The notes: generated by a model not told the origin, from the sequence alone. Positions 1-7,393 are shown, numbered from the stretch's first letter. The stretch: DNA of 16,983 nucleotides from an uncultured Clostridia bacterium (GCA_945910975.1 CAMDZY010000012.1:1-16983), one strand, 5' to 3'. Translations and numbers: made by a program.

Positions 1-69
1 GGCGGGCGCTTTGCTGCCACAGGCGGTGAGTGTAACAAGAAGAAGCAACAAGAGAATCCATTTTTTCAT
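1..69 (-). CDS. Lipoprotein, N-terminal signal only (cut by window edge)
   Basis: Read on the minus strand from an ATG at 69, the frame is open to the window edge and gives 23 residues: a short basic start (MKKW), a leucine/valine-rich hydrophobic core, then a lipobox LTAC followed by GSKAPA. This is a classic signal-peptidase II signal, with predicted lipidation of Cys17, so the mature protein should be anchored on the outer face of the membrane. A GGAAAGGA ribosome binding site lies just upstream, inside the end of ung, and the start is 4 bases after the ung stop, so it is the third gene of that operon. The mature domain lies outside the window and its function cannot be told. Confidence 0.8.
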   Translation of the reverse strand, partial: MKKWILLLLLLVTLTACGSKAPA

Positions 70-73
70 AAAA

Positions 74-754
74 TCATTCCTTTCCAAAATTCCACTGAAT
101 TTCCGCCACCCCGTGTGCGGTGAGAAACGCGTTGGCCTGCGAAAAGGGGCGGCTGCCGAAAAAGCCGCGGTAGCAGGACAGGGGGCTGGGATGGGGCGCG
201 GATAATAGTTTGCGGGGATAGCAGGACGCCTGAATCAGGGGCGTCTTTTTTTGCGCCTGTGCGCCCCAGAGCAGGAACACAATGGGCTGGGGCAACTGCG
301 CCATGGCGGCGATCACGGCATCTGTGAAGCGCTGCCAGCCAAAATTTTTGTGGCTGTTTGCCTGACCCTTCGTGACCGTGAGAACGGTGTTGAGCAAAAA
401 GACGCCTTGCCGCGCCCACGGTGAAAGATCGCCGGAAGTGGGTGCGCTGCCATAATCGGCGGACAGCTCCGCGAAAATGTTGCGCAGCGACGGCGGCAGT
501 GGGGTGCCGTCGGACACGGAAAATGCCAGACCGTTGGCCTGCCCCGGCTCGTGGTACGGGTCCTGCCCGAGGATTACAACGCGGACGGCTTCCGGCGGGG
601 TTAGGGAAAAGGCGGAAAAAAGCTGCGATTGCGGCGGGTAGACGGTTTCGGATGCGTAGGCGGCATCGACCTGCCGACACAGCGACTGAAAATAGGGCAG
701 CGAAAATTCCTGTGACAACAGGGGCTGCCATGCACCAAGTGTAGATAACTCCAT
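74..754 (-). CDS. ung: Uracil-DNA glycosylase, family 1
   Basis: A 226-residue protein, the normal size for bacterial family 1 UNG. It removes uracil from DNA, leaving an abasic site for base-excision repair. The water-activating motif GQDPYH is at residues 63-68 with the catalytic Asp65. Next come the uracil pocket (GLAFSV, residues 75-80), the pocket Asn in LLNTVLTV (Asn122), and the minor-groove/leucine loop HPSPLS at 188-193 with the conserved His188. It lies 9 bases downstream of the HAD phosphatase on the same strand and just upstream of the lipoprotein start, so it is the middle gene of a three-gene operon. All key residues are present and no disruption is seen. An overlapping frame on the same strand (66-767) lacks any domain and is a shadow. 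The function is secure from the motifs. Confidence 0.96.
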   Translation of the reverse strand: MELSTLGAWQPLLSQEFSLPYFQSLCRQVDAAYASETVYPPQSQLFSAFSLTPPEAVRVVILGQDPYHEPGQANGLAFSVSDGTPLPPSLRNIFAELSADYGSAPTSGDLSPWARQGVFLLNTVLTVTKGQANSHKNFGWQRFTDAVIAAMAQLPQPIVFLLWGAQAQKKTPLIQASCYPRKLLSAPHPSPLSCYRGFFGSRPFSQANAFLTAHGVAEIQWNFGKE

Positions 755-763
755 CGGCGCACC

Positions 764-1408
764 TCACACCAGTTGCAGAAGCTCTTGCGGCCGGTCGATG
801 CAGCAGGTCGCGCCATGCTCGAGCAAAAATGCACGGCTGCGGAAGCCCCAGGTGACGCTGATGCAGGGAAGTCCCGCGTTGCGTGCCGTTTCGATGTCGA
901 CATCGCTGTCGCCGATATAGACGCAGCCGGAAGGGTCGGCGCCCAGAGCGGAAATGGCTTGCAGCACCGTGTCCGGAGCGGGCTTGCGGCGGATGCCGGC
1001 AGATTCGCCGATGGCGGTGGACATCAAATCGGCAAAATACAGCCGCGTCAGTGCCTGCACGCCGTAATTTGGCTTATTGGAAATGACAGCCATCTGCCTG
1101 CCGCTTTGCTTTAGCTGCTGCAAGACCGGAAGCAGGCCGGGGTACGGCGTCGTGCGGTCGTTGCAGTGAAGCGGGTAATAGGCGTTGAAATCCGCCATAT
1201 AGGTTTCAAAATTGGGGTCGGCTTCCGCGTTGGGAACCGCCAGCAGCATCAGGCGGCGCGCGCCGTTGCCGACAAAATTGCGCACCTCGTCCAAAGTGCG
1301 CAGCGGGAAATGATGTTTCCGCAGAACGTAGTTGACGCTGGCGTGCAGATCTTGCAGCGTGTCGAGCAAGGTGCCGTCCAGATCAAAAAGTAGCGTGTTG
1401 TATCGCAT
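764..1408 (-). CDS. HAD-superfamily phosphatase, phosphoglycolate phosphatase-like
   Basis: A 214-residue soluble hydrolase. HAD motif I is DLDGT (residues 9-13; Asp9 nucleophile, Asp11 general acid). It is followed by a helical cap with DTLQDLHASVNYVL, typical of the Gph/PGP branch. Motif II/III is seen in the VISNKPNY stretch, and motif IV in GDSDVD with acidic residues 167 and 169. Members of this branch dephosphorylate 2-phosphoglycolate or related small phosphomonoesters; several paralogues per genome are usual, so the substrate is not settled and no gene symbol is given. The ATG at 1408 follows GGAGGTG at 1413-1419. It is the first gene of the operon with ung and the lipoprotein, and is read divergently from the phage-like operon. 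Confidence 0.9.
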   Translation of the reverse strand: MRYNTLLFDLDGTLLDTLQDLHASVNYVLRKHHFPLRTLDEVRNFVGNGARRLMLLAVPNAEADPNFETYMADFNAYYPLHCNDRTTPYPGLLPVLQQLKQSGRQMAVISNKPNYGVQALTRLYFADLMSTAIGESAGIRRKPAPDTVLQAISALGADPSGCVYIGDSDVDIETARNAGLPCISVTWGFRSRAFLLEHGATCCIDRPQELLQLV

Positions 1409-1429
1409 AATACACCTCCGGTTCTTCCT

Positions 1430-1458
1430 ATTCTAGCACAGATACGTGCTTGGGGGAA
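1430..1458 (-). promoter_or_regulatory. Probable sigma-A promoter of the phosphatase-ung operon
   Basis: On the minus strand an extended -10, TGC followed by TAGAAT (-10 at 1430-1435, five of six consensus bases), lies about 22 bases upstream of the phosphatase ATG. At a 17-base spacing the -35 position (1453-1458) reads TTCCCC, a weak match, so the extended TG would have to compensate. The predicted transcript starts near 1423 with a very short leader just covering the ribosome binding site. The inverted repeat AGCAC-6-GTGCT (1435-1450) overlaps the -10 and could be an operator, but that is speculative. Confidence 0.45.
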
Positions 1459-1547
1459 GATTTTTTTTTACTTTTTTTCGGGAAATCGCGTGATTTTGCA
1501 TCTTTTGGTGCGGTTTTTTTCGCTTTTTTTCCTAGAGGTGTAAAGGA
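1436..1547. other. Leader region of the particle operon: T-tracts and small inverted repeats
   Basis: The 148 bases between the divergent genes at 1409-1556 hold, in the part upstream of the small terminase gene, T-runs at 1461-1469, 1472-1478, 1514-1520 and 1524-1530. Within each pair they repeat at roughly one helical turn, a pattern associated with intrinsically bent DNA. A perfect inverted repeat AAATC-GCGT-GATTT is at 1483-1496. A weak 5-bp hairpin (GCATC-TTTT-GGTGC, one G-T pair, 1498-1511) is followed by a T-run and could act as a weak terminator. I found no convincing TTGACA/TATAAT pair on the plus strand, so the particle operon may need an activator or an alternative sigma factor, or have a weak promoter. 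Confidence 0.4.
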
Positions 1548-1556
1548 GTGATGGAA

Positions 1557-1991
1557 ATGAAACTTCCGGAGCAGGCAACGGTTCGGGAATTTGCCTATCG
1601 GTATTTGCAATGCTTGGACGCGGAAAAGGCGGCGGACGGAAAGGCGGGGGATGGGGTCGCGCTGCTGTCAAAGCCGGCTGTGCAGGACGAGATCCAACGG
1701 CAGCGGGCGCTGTTCAACAGGCAAATGACGCGGGAGGACACATTGCGCAGGCTCTATGGGCTGGTATTTGGCCGGTGCAACGACTGCGTAAAGCTGGTGA
1801 CAGGGGAAGTGAAAGATTTGGACGCGCTGGATTTGTCCTTGCTGTCCGAACTGAAACGCAGCGACAAGGGCGGGTTGGAAATCAAGCTGCTGAACCGGGG
1901 AGAATTGCTGCGGCAGCTGCTGGATTCGGCGGCAGAGCAAACCGGCGGCGTGATGGAATTGCTGCAAGCCATGCAGGGTGAGGACGATTGA
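1557..1991 (+). CDS. Small terminase subunit-like protein
   Basis: 144 residues starting at ATG 1557, chosen because AAAGGAG (1542-1548) is 8 bases upstream; GTG 1548 and ATG 1551 lie on or against that site. The N-terminal part (EFAYRYLQCLDAEKAA, then LLSKPAVQDEI) follows the usual pattern of PBSX-type small terminases: a short helix-turn-helix region, then a 'Lskp.V...I' helix. The remainder is charged and probably helical. In phages this subunit recognises DNA and feeds it to the large terminase. It is immediately upstream of, and overlaps, the large subunit gene, which is the standard position. The N-terminal HTH region looks short, which could mean weak or altered site recognition, as in generalised packagers. 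The family call rests partly on position. Confidence 0.65.
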   Translation: MKLPEQATVREFAYRYLQCLDAEKAADGKAGDGVALLSKPAVQDEIQRQRALFNRQMTREDTLRRLYGLVFGRCNDCVKLVTGEVKDLDALDLSLLSELKRSDKGGLEIKLLNRGELLRQLLDSAAEQTGGVMELLQAMQGEDD

Positions 1992-3241
1992 GGCTGCAAT
2001 TTTCGCCCAAGCAGAAAATTGTTCTGACATGGTGGCAAAAAAGCAGTCCGTATTCCAAGTGCGATGCGATTATCTGTGACGGCGCGGTGCGCAGCGGCAA
2101 AACGCTTTCGATGGGGCTGAGCTTTTTCCTGTGGGCAATGGCGCAGTTCCGTGACCGGCGGTTCGGCGTGTGCGGAAAGACGATTGCATCGCTGCGGCGC
2201 AATGTGCTTTCAGAGCTTTTGCCAAAGCTGAAGGCGCTGGGCTTTCGATGTACGGAGAAGCGGACGGAAAATCTGCTGCGAATTTCCTACGGCGGACATA
2301 CCAACGAGTTCTATATTTTCGGCGGGCGGGACGAGGGATCGGCCTCGCTGATTCAGGGTATCACGTTCGCCGGCGTGCTGATGGATGAGGTGGCGCTGAT
2401 GCCGCGCAGCTTTGTTGAGCAGGCCTGCGCACGCTGCTCGGTGAGCGGGTCGCGGCTGTGGTTCAACTGCAACCCGGAGGGGCCGTACCACTGGTTTTAC
2501 AACGAGTGGATTTTGCAGGCAGAGCAGCGGGATTGCTTGTATCTGCACTTTACAATGCAGGACAACCCGTCGCTATCGCCGCAGATCCGACAGCGCTATG
2601 AGCGACTGTATACCGGTGTGTTTTACAGGCGCTTTATTCTGGGACAATGGGTGGCGGCTGAGGGCAGAGTGTATGATTTCTTTGAACCGTCCATGGCAAG
2701 GCCGGTGCCGGAGGGGCGATTTGAACAGTGGTACATCTCCTGCGATTACGGCACGGTCAACCCGGCATCGTTTGGACTTTGGGGCTTGCAGGCGGGTGTT
2801 TGGTATCGCGTGGAGGAATTTTACTTTGACAGCCGCAAGCAAATGCGGCAGATGACCGATGCGGAATATGCCGCCGCGCTGCGCGATCTGGCGGGGCAGC
2901 GCACCATTCGCGCGGTGATCGTCGATCCGTCGGCGGCGAGCTTTATTGAACTGCTGCGGCGGGAGGGCTGGACGGTGAAAAGAGCGGAAAACGACGTGTT
3001 ATCCGGCATTCGCCATACCTCGGACTGCTTGAAAAGCGGCAGGCTGGTCATCTGCGACACCTGCCGCGACTGCCTGCGGGAGATCGAGGAATACGTCTGG
3101 GACACCAAGGCCGGGAAGGATGCGGTGCGCAAAAGTCATGACCACGCGATGGACGATATGCGCTATTTTGTGGCTACCGTTCTGGCACAGCCGGTCGGGG
3201 GCTTCAGCGTGCGGGCGGTGGCAAGGCGACAAAATGTATGA
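1988..3241 (+). CDS. terL: Large terminase subunit, PBSX type (packaging ATPase and nuclease)
   Basis: 417 residues. It translocates DNA into the prohead at the portal and cuts the concatemer. The ATPase domain has Walker A GAVRSGKT (residues 32-39) and Walker B VLMDE (130-134, with Asp133 and Glu134). The C-terminal RNase H-like nuclease shows its acidic residues in SCDYG (Asp253), IVDPS (Asp313) and HAMDDM (Asp389/390). The length and motif order fit PBSX-family terminases, which are linked to headful packaging. The start is TTG at 1988, overlapping the stop of the small subunit by 4 bases, with GGTGAGGA just upstream; no better start is in frame. All catalytic residues are intact, so packaging activity seems to be kept. 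Confidence 0.95.
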   Translation: MRLQFSPKQKIVLTWWQKSSPYSKCDAIICDGAVRSGKTLSMGLSFFLWAMAQFRDRRFGVCGKTIASLRRNVLSELLPKLKALGFRCTEKRTENLLRISYGGHTNEFYIFGGRDEGSASLIQGITFAGVLMDEVALMPRSFVEQACARCSVSGSRLWFNCNPEGPYHWFYNEWILQAEQRDCLYLHFTMQDNPSLSPQIRQRYERLYTGVFYRRFILGQWVAAEGRVYDFFEPSMARPVPEGRFEQWYISCDYGTVNPASFGLWGLQAGVWYRVEEFYFDSRKQMRQMTDAEYAAALRDLAGQRTIRAVIVDPSAASFIELLRREGWTVKRAENDVLSGIRHTSDCLKSGRLVICDTCRDCLREIEEYVWDTKAGKDAVRKSHDHAMDDMRYFVATVLAQPVGGFSVRAVARRQNV

Positions 3242-3255
3242 TTGGAGGGAATGGA

Positions 3256-4404
3256 ATGAAACGGAAACAACTTAAAACGACAAAGACGGTCAATGCACAG
3301 CTGCGCAGCGGGGCAGAGCATCCGTTTGGCGCGGTGCGCAGCTATGTGCCGCTGGGCGGCAGGGAGAATGAATTGTACCGCAGTATGCGCGAGGCGGTGC
3401 CGATTCTGGATGCGGCAATCTGCAAGCTGGTGCGGCTGACCGGCGGGTTTGCGGTGGAATGTGACGACAAGGTGGCGCAGGCGGGACTGGAACAGTTCCT
3501 AAAAACGGTGCCTTGCGGGCGGATGCAATACGGCATTGAGGCGTTTTTGTCGGGGTATCTCGACAGCCTGATCATGTACGGTCGGGCGATTGGAGAAATG
3601 CTGGTGTCGGGCGGCCGGTTAATGGGCGTTGTGTGGGGCAGCGTGGACGATGTGCAGCTGCAACAGGCGGATTCCCCGCTGGACACGCGTATCTGCGCAT
3701 CGGACAGCAGCGGGCAGATGCGACCGTTGCCAAGGCAGCAGCTGCTGCTGTTCACGGCACTCAACGCATCGCCGGATATGCCCTACGGCGCAGGACTGAT
3801 GCGGAGTATGCCGTTTTTGACGGAGGTGCTGCTGAAAATCTACAACACCATCGGCGTGAACTGGGAACGGGCCGGGAATGTGCGCTACAGCGTGGTCTAT
3901 AAGCCGGGAAACGATGCGCTGGAACGCAGCTACGCGCAGGAGCGCGCGGAGCAAATGGCCGGGGAATGGTCGCGCGCCATGCAGGACAGCAAAAACGGAA
4001 CGGTGCGGGATTTTGTGGCGGTCGGCGATGTGTCGGTGAAGGTGATCGGCGCGGACGGGCAGATTTTGGATTCGGAAATTCCGGTGCGGCAGGTGCTGGA
4101 ACAGCTGGTCGCGAAAACCGGACTGCCGCCGTTTTTGCTGGGGCTGAACTGGTCGAGCACAGAGCGGATGTCCACCCAGCAGGCGGACTTGCTGACCAGT
4201 GAGTTGTGGGCGATTCGGCGCGCAGTGGAACCGGCGATGGAGCGGATTTGCAGGCTGTGGCTGCGATTAAACGGGTTCGGATGCGACGTCCGGCTGGCTT
4301 GGGACGATATCAGCCTGCAGGATATTGTGGATGAGGCGCAGGCGGCGTTATATCGGGCGCAGGCGGCGCAAATTTTAGGAGAGGAGCAGGCAAATGGAGA
4401 TTAA
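3256..4404 (+). CDS. Phage portal protein
   Basis: 382 residues from ATG 3256, preferred over ATG 3238 because GGAGGGA at 3244-3250 is correctly spaced only for the former. Portals form the dodecameric ring at one capsid vertex through which DNA is pumped, and to which the neck binds. The gene lies directly after terL and before the protease, the canonical place. Family-like stretches include the body motif GAGLMRSMPFL, the stem/clip region EIPVRQVLEQLVAKTGLPPFLLGLNW and the helical C-terminal AELW-like segment (TSELWAIRRAVEPAMERICR). It is shorter than the usual 450-500 residues, mostly at the ends, in keeping with the compact cluster. The exact portal subfamily cannot be fixed by eye. Confidence 0.87.
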   Translation: MKRKQLKTTKTVNAQLRSGAEHPFGAVRSYVPLGGRENELYRSMREAVPILDAAICKLVRLTGGFAVECDDKVAQAGLEQFLKTVPCGRMQYGIEAFLSGYLDSLIMYGRAIGEMLVSGGRLMGVVWGSVDDVQLQQADSPLDTRICASDSSGQMRPLPRQQLLLFTALNASPDMPYGAGLMRSMPFLTEVLLKIYNTIGVNWERAGNVRYSVVYKPGNDALERSYAQERAEQMAGEWSRAMQDSKNGTVRDFVAVGDVSVKVIGADGQILDSEIPVRQVLEQLVAKTGLPPFLLGLNWSSTERMSTQQADLLTSELWAIRRAVEPAMERICRLWLRLNGFGCDVRLAWDDISLQDIVDEAQAALYRAQAAQILGEEQANGD

Positions 4405-5299
4405 AAAGGCGGGAAGTCTTGCCGGGAGCGGAACGCCGAGCGATGCGCAGCTGGAAAAAATTAACCGGCTGACCAAGACGCCGCTGACAAGGGAGCAGGT
4501 CTATGTGTTTTCCGTGCATCTGTGCGACGATGCCGTTGACAGGGATTTTGAGCAATTCGCCACACAATCGCTGCCAAAGCTGGCAGAGCTGTTTGTCGGA
4601 AAAACGGGGATTTGCGACCATGAGTGGTCCAGTCAGAAGCAGGTGGCGCGAATTTTTGATGCCGATGTGATTCGCGATGGCACAACAAGTTTGATTCAGG
4701 CGTGGGCATATATGCTGCGCACGCCGCAGACGCAGGATATGATTGCGCAGATCGAGGGCGGCATCAAAAAAGAGGTATCTGTCGGGTGCGCAATGGCAAA
4801 AAGCATCTGTTCCATTTGTGGGAAAAGCTACGGCAGCTGCGAGCATCGCAAGGGGCAGTCCTACGGCGGACAGCTTTGCACGGCAATTTTGTCGGAGCCG
4901 GTGGATGCCTATGAGTTTTCTTTTGTGGCCGTTCCTGCCCAACGGCAGGCTGGTGTAATGAAGCGGAAAGGAGGAAATTGCATGAAGCTGGAGGACTATG
5001 TGGAAAAAAGCCAGGATTCGTCGCTGGTGGAAAGTCTGCGCGGTTTGCAGCGGGAGGCAGAGCTTGGCAGAGCCTACCGCAAGCAGCTGGAGCAGGATGC
5101 GGTGCGGCTGGGGCTGTGCCTGGATTTCGGCGCGGATGAACAGCTGCTGCGCACGTTGGCGCAGCAGCTGGATGACGGCGCGCTGCAAAAATTCTGCAAG
5201 GGCTTGCAGGGCAAGGTGTCGATGCTGACGGAGCCGGTGGGACAGTTGCCGGAAATGACGCCGCCGAAGTCGGAATTCGGCAGGGAATTTATGATTTAA
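4394..5299 (+). CDS. Prohead protease with C-terminal scaffold domain
   Basis: 301 residues, overlapping the portal gene by 11 bases, with GAGGAG at 4381-4386. Residues 36-190 resemble Caudovirales prohead serine proteases: a probable catalytic His76 in GICDHEWSS, nucleophile Ser129 in KKEVSVGC, and the terminal EFSFVAVPAQ strand (174-183). The family cleaves scaffold and capsid delta-domains during maturation. A cysteine-rich insert (Cys139, Cys142, Cys149, His151, Cys162) looks like a zinc site. After residue 196 the protein changes to a charged, probably helical scaffold region, which also has its own start at 4982. Not confirmed: the third catalytic residue (Asp171 or Glu174). Confidence 0.82.
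   Translation: MEIKKAGSLAGSGTPSDAQLEKINRLTKTPLTREQVYVFSVHLCDDAVDRDFEQFATQSLPKLAELFVGKTGICDHEWSSQKQVARIFDADVIRDGTTSLIQAWAYMLRTPQTQDMIAQIEGGIKKEVSVGCAMAKSICSICGKSYGSCEHRKGQSYGGQLCTAILSEPVDAYEFSFVAVPAQRQAGVMKRKGGNCMKLEDYVEKSQDSSLVESLRGLQREAELGRAYRKQLEQDAVRLGLCLDFGADEQLLRTLAQQLDDGALQKFCKGLQGKVSMLTEPVGQLPEMTPPKSEFGREFMI
4982..5299 (+). CDS. Nested scaffold protein (internal in-frame start in the protease gene)
   Basis: ATG 4982 is codon 197 of the protease gene and is preceded by AAAGGAGG at 4967-4974 with a 7-base spacer, as good as any ribosome binding site in the operon and otherwise unexplained inside a coding region. Translation from here gives 105 residues (MKLEDYVEKSQD...), rich in Glu, Gln, Leu, Arg and likely helical, ending in FGREFMI. 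This mirrors the protease/scaffold nested pair known from phage lambda (C/Nu3), where the short product is the major scaffold and the long one the protease. Separate expression is inferred from the ribosome binding site. The gene is followed closely by decoration and capsid genes. Confidence 0.72.
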   Translation: MKLEDYVEKSQDSSLVESLRGLQREAELGRAYRKQLEQDAVRLGLCLDFGADEQLLRTLAQQLDDGALQKFCKGLQGKVSMLTEPVGQLPEMTPPKSEFGREFMI

Positions 5300-5314
5300 C
5301 AGGAGGATTTGAAA

Positions 5315-5662
5315 ATGAAAAGTATTTCCATGGATGGAATCGGGGCAAAGTATGTCACGTTTTACACGGAAGAGGATGCAAGCGCAGTGGGCAAGGTATG
5401 CACGCTGAGCGGCAATGACACGGTGAAGGCCAGCGCAGACGGCGAAAAATTCTGCGGAATTTTGATTTCCGTGAAGGACGGCATTGCCTGCGTACAGGTA
5501 GGCGGCTGCTGCGAGCTGCCCTATTCCGGCACAACGGCGCCAAGCGTGGGGTATTGCAGCGTTGCTGCTGCCAGCGGCGGGGTTGCCGTCGGCGAGAAAG
5601 GCAAAGAGGTTTTGGTTTATCATGTGGATACCACGGCAAAAACCGTCGGTATGGTACTGTAA
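5315..5662 (+). CDS. Small capsid decoration/stabilisation-like protein
   Basis: 115 residues from ATG 5315, 7 bases after AGGAGGA (5301-5307); a TTG at 5309 is too close to that site. The protein is small, beta-rich by appearance and rich in Gly, Val, Ala and Cys, without transmembrane or signal segments. Stretches such as SADGEKFCGILISVKDG and the Val/Gly-rich VQVGGCCELPY resemble the beta-tulip/barrel decoration proteins (gpD-like or DUF2190-like) that bind capsid three-fold sites. The position between scaffold and major capsid is the usual one for this role. No single diagnostic motif is visible, so the call depends strongly on size and position. Confidence 0.6.
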   Translation: MKSISMDGIGAKYVTFYTEEDASAVGKVCTLSGNDTVKASADGEKFCGILISVKDGIACVQVGGCCELPYSGTTAPSVGYCSVAAASGGVAVGEKGKEVLVYHVDTTAKTVGMVL

Positions 5663-5674
5663 GGAGGAATGAAC

Positions 5675-6700
5675 ATGGCTTTTGACAATCTTCATCTGGA
5701 AAAAGGAATGTACCGCGAGAGCGGCAAGTCGTTTACACAGGTTTTGGAATCCATCGACCCGAGCGAACAGTATCGCGGCACGGCTATGGAGGGACTGGAC
5801 GCCTTCCAGCGTCAGCTTAAACGCTTTGATATCAAGGTCAAGGGCGCAGGCTCCAGTCCGGTGGAAAAATTCTTCGCAACCATGGATTCGGCCGTTTTGT
5901 TCCCGGAATTTATTGCCCGCTGCGTGCGGCAGGGGATTGAGCAGGACAATGTGCTGCCGGCCATCGTGGCAACGGTGACCAATATCGATGCAATGGATTA
6001 CCGCTCGATCTACAGCGTACCGGCAGACGACGACAAGGAACTCAAAACCGTGGCAGAGGGCGCGGCAATCCCCACAACGCAGGTGAAGGCCAAGGAACAT
6101 TTGATTCGACTGCACAAGCGCGGCAGAATGTTGGTGGCATCCTACGAGGCCATTCGCTTCCAGAAGCTCGATTTGTTCTCCGTGATGCTGCGGCAGATCG
6201 GCACACACATCCAGAAAATGCACCTCGCGGATGCCATTGAGGTGCTGACGGATGGCGACGGCAACGCAAACGGTGCGGCAACGTACACCATCGGCACCAA
6301 GCCAATGTCCGGCACAAAGGGTACGCTGACGTATGACGCGTTGGTGGAATTCTGGGCGCAGTTCAATCCCTATGAAATGAACGCCATGATTGCACCCTCC
6401 GACAGCTTTATCAAGCTGCTGAAGCTCGACGAGCTGCAAAATCCGCTGACCGGGCTGAATTTCCAGGGCACCGGCAAGCTGGAAAATCCCATCGGCGCAC
6501 AGCTTTTGCGATGCGACGGTGTGACTGCGGGGACGATGATCGGACTGGATCGCCGCTATGCGCTGGAAATGGTACAGGCGGGAGATGTGACGGTGGAATA
6601 TGACAAGCTGATCGACCGTCAGCTGGAACGCGCCGCGATCACCTCGATTTCCGGATTTGGGAAAATTATGGACGGAGCAGCAAAAATCCTGGTGATTTAA
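5675..6700 (+). CDS. Major capsid protein, HK97 fold
   Basis: 341 residues from ATG 5675, which is 6 bases after AAGGAGGA (5661-5668); the in-frame ATG at 5669 touches that site. The protein has the appearance of an HK97-fold capsid subunit. It has a helical N-terminal arm (LHLEKGMYRESGKSF), an E-loop-like stretch (AAIPTTQVKAKEHLIRLHKRGR), a spine helix (HIQKMHLADAIEVLTDGDG), and A-domain strands towards the end (VTAGTMIGLDRRYALEMV, then DKLIDRQLERAAITSISG). The Firmicutes prophage capsids of this type are about 300-350 residues. No frame disruption is present. A 797-codon open frame on the other strand (4310-6703) is a codon-usage shadow of this gene and its upstream neighbours. Confidence 0.9.
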   Translation: MAFDNLHLEKGMYRESGKSFTQVLESIDPSEQYRGTAMEGLDAFQRQLKRFDIKVKGAGSSPVEKFFATMDSAVLFPEFIARCVRQGIEQDNVLPAIVATVTNIDAMDYRSIYSVPADDDKELKTVAEGAAIPTTQVKAKEHLIRLHKRGRMLVASYEAIRFQKLDLFSVMLRQIGTHIQKMHLADAIEVLTDGDGNANGAATYTIGTKPMSGTKGTLTYDALVEFWAQFNPYEMNAMIAPSDSFIKLLKLDELQNPLTGLNFQGTGKLENPIGAQLLRCDGVTAGTMIGLDRRYALEMVQAGDVTVEYDKLIDRQLERAAITSISGFGKIMDGAAKILVI

Positions 6701-6701
6701 C

Positions 6702-7058
6702 ATGAAGTTATGGAATGAGATTTATCAGCTGGCACTGGCAATCTGCCCGGATTTGAACGAGCAGGAACAGGGTGTGCTGATGCGTCTTTGTGCCGCTGCG
6801 GAGCGTGTGCTGAAAAGCCGCCTGCGCAGCGGGCTTTCCCCGCAGGACTGCGGCGATTGCTTTTGCTGCGCGGCGGCGTGGATGGCTGTGGACAGTCTGC
6901 AAGCGGGCAGCGGGGTAGAGGATATTGCGTCGTTTACGGCGGGGAATGTGAGCGTTAACCGTACCAACAGGGCAAGCGGGAGCCTGTATCAACGCGCCAT
7001 GGACTTGATGGCGCCGTATTTGTCATCCGGCAGCGCCTTTTTGGGGGTGCGGGGATGA
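6702..7058 (+). CDS. Head-tail connector (adaptor) protein
   Basis: 118 residues, starting one base after the capsid stop. The ribosome binding site is weak (GGTGAT at 6691-6696), so translation is probably coupled to the capsid gene. Predicted helices at 1-40 (LWNEIYQLALAICPDLNEQEQGVLMRLC) and 55-75, then VEDIASFTAGNVSVNR and a C-terminal helix ending in APYLSSGSAFLGVRG, fit the small helical adaptor that sits under the portal (gp6/YqbG-like). It has five Cys residues but no metal motif. The place directly after the major capsid gene supports the call. The next gene overlaps by ATGA. Confidence 0.68.
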   Translation: MKLWNEIYQLALAICPDLNEQEQGVLMRLCAAAERVLKSRLRSGLSPQDCGDCFCCAAAWMAVDSLQAGSGVEDIASFTAGNVSVNRTNRASGSLYQRAMDLMAPYLSSGSAFLGVRG

Positions 7059-7393
7059 AGCGGATGCTGGATAAAATTCTGCGCTACTATGGCAGTCGGG
7101 TGATCGTGCATACCCAAACGGAGCAGATCCCCGTCCGCGCCTTCTTGCAGCCGGTCAACAGCAAAAGCTGGCAGAATATGAACCATATGCATCTGTCCGG
7201 CGGTGAGGTGCCGAGAGGGCAGTTTCTCTATATCGGGCCGGAGGAGGTGCCGGTGCTGGGATGCGAATACTTGCAGCTGGGCGACAAGCGCTACCGCGTG
7301 CGGCGGTGCGACACGTTGATGATCGGTGATGAGCCGCTGTATCGCTGGGCGCTGTGCGTGGAGGGAGGTTATGACGAGCCGTGGAAGAATTGA
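7055..7393 (+). CDS. Head closure / neck protein-like
   Basis: 112 residues, ATG inside an ATGA overlap with the previous stop, which suggests translational coupling. The protein looks beta-rich: VIVHTQTEQIPVRAFLQPVNSK, PRGQFLYIGPEEVP and LGDKRYRVRRCDTLMIGDEPLYRW resemble small neck-ring proteins (head closure or stopper; gp16-of-SPP1 or XkdH-like in PBSX-type clusters), which seal the filled head and present a surface for the tail. The segment after 'PEEVPVLGCEYLQLGDKRY' is typical of this group, where a property strand is followed by an expected-value strand. No catalytic motif is seen. The function is assigned from position and fold impression. Confidence 0.6.
   Translation: MKRMLDKILRYYGSRVIVHTQTEQIPVRAFLQPVNSKSWQNMNHMHLSGGEVPRGQFLYIGPEEVPVLGCEYLQLGDKRYRVRRCDTLMIGDEPLYRWALCVEGGYDEPWKN

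Noticed and set aside
4310..6703. 797-codon open frame on the minus strand
   Set aside because: It lies wholly opposite the portal end, protease, decoration and capsid genes, all supported by RBS and family features. Its product is rich in His, Gln, Arg and Leu with no domain, as expected from an antisense frame under codon bias.
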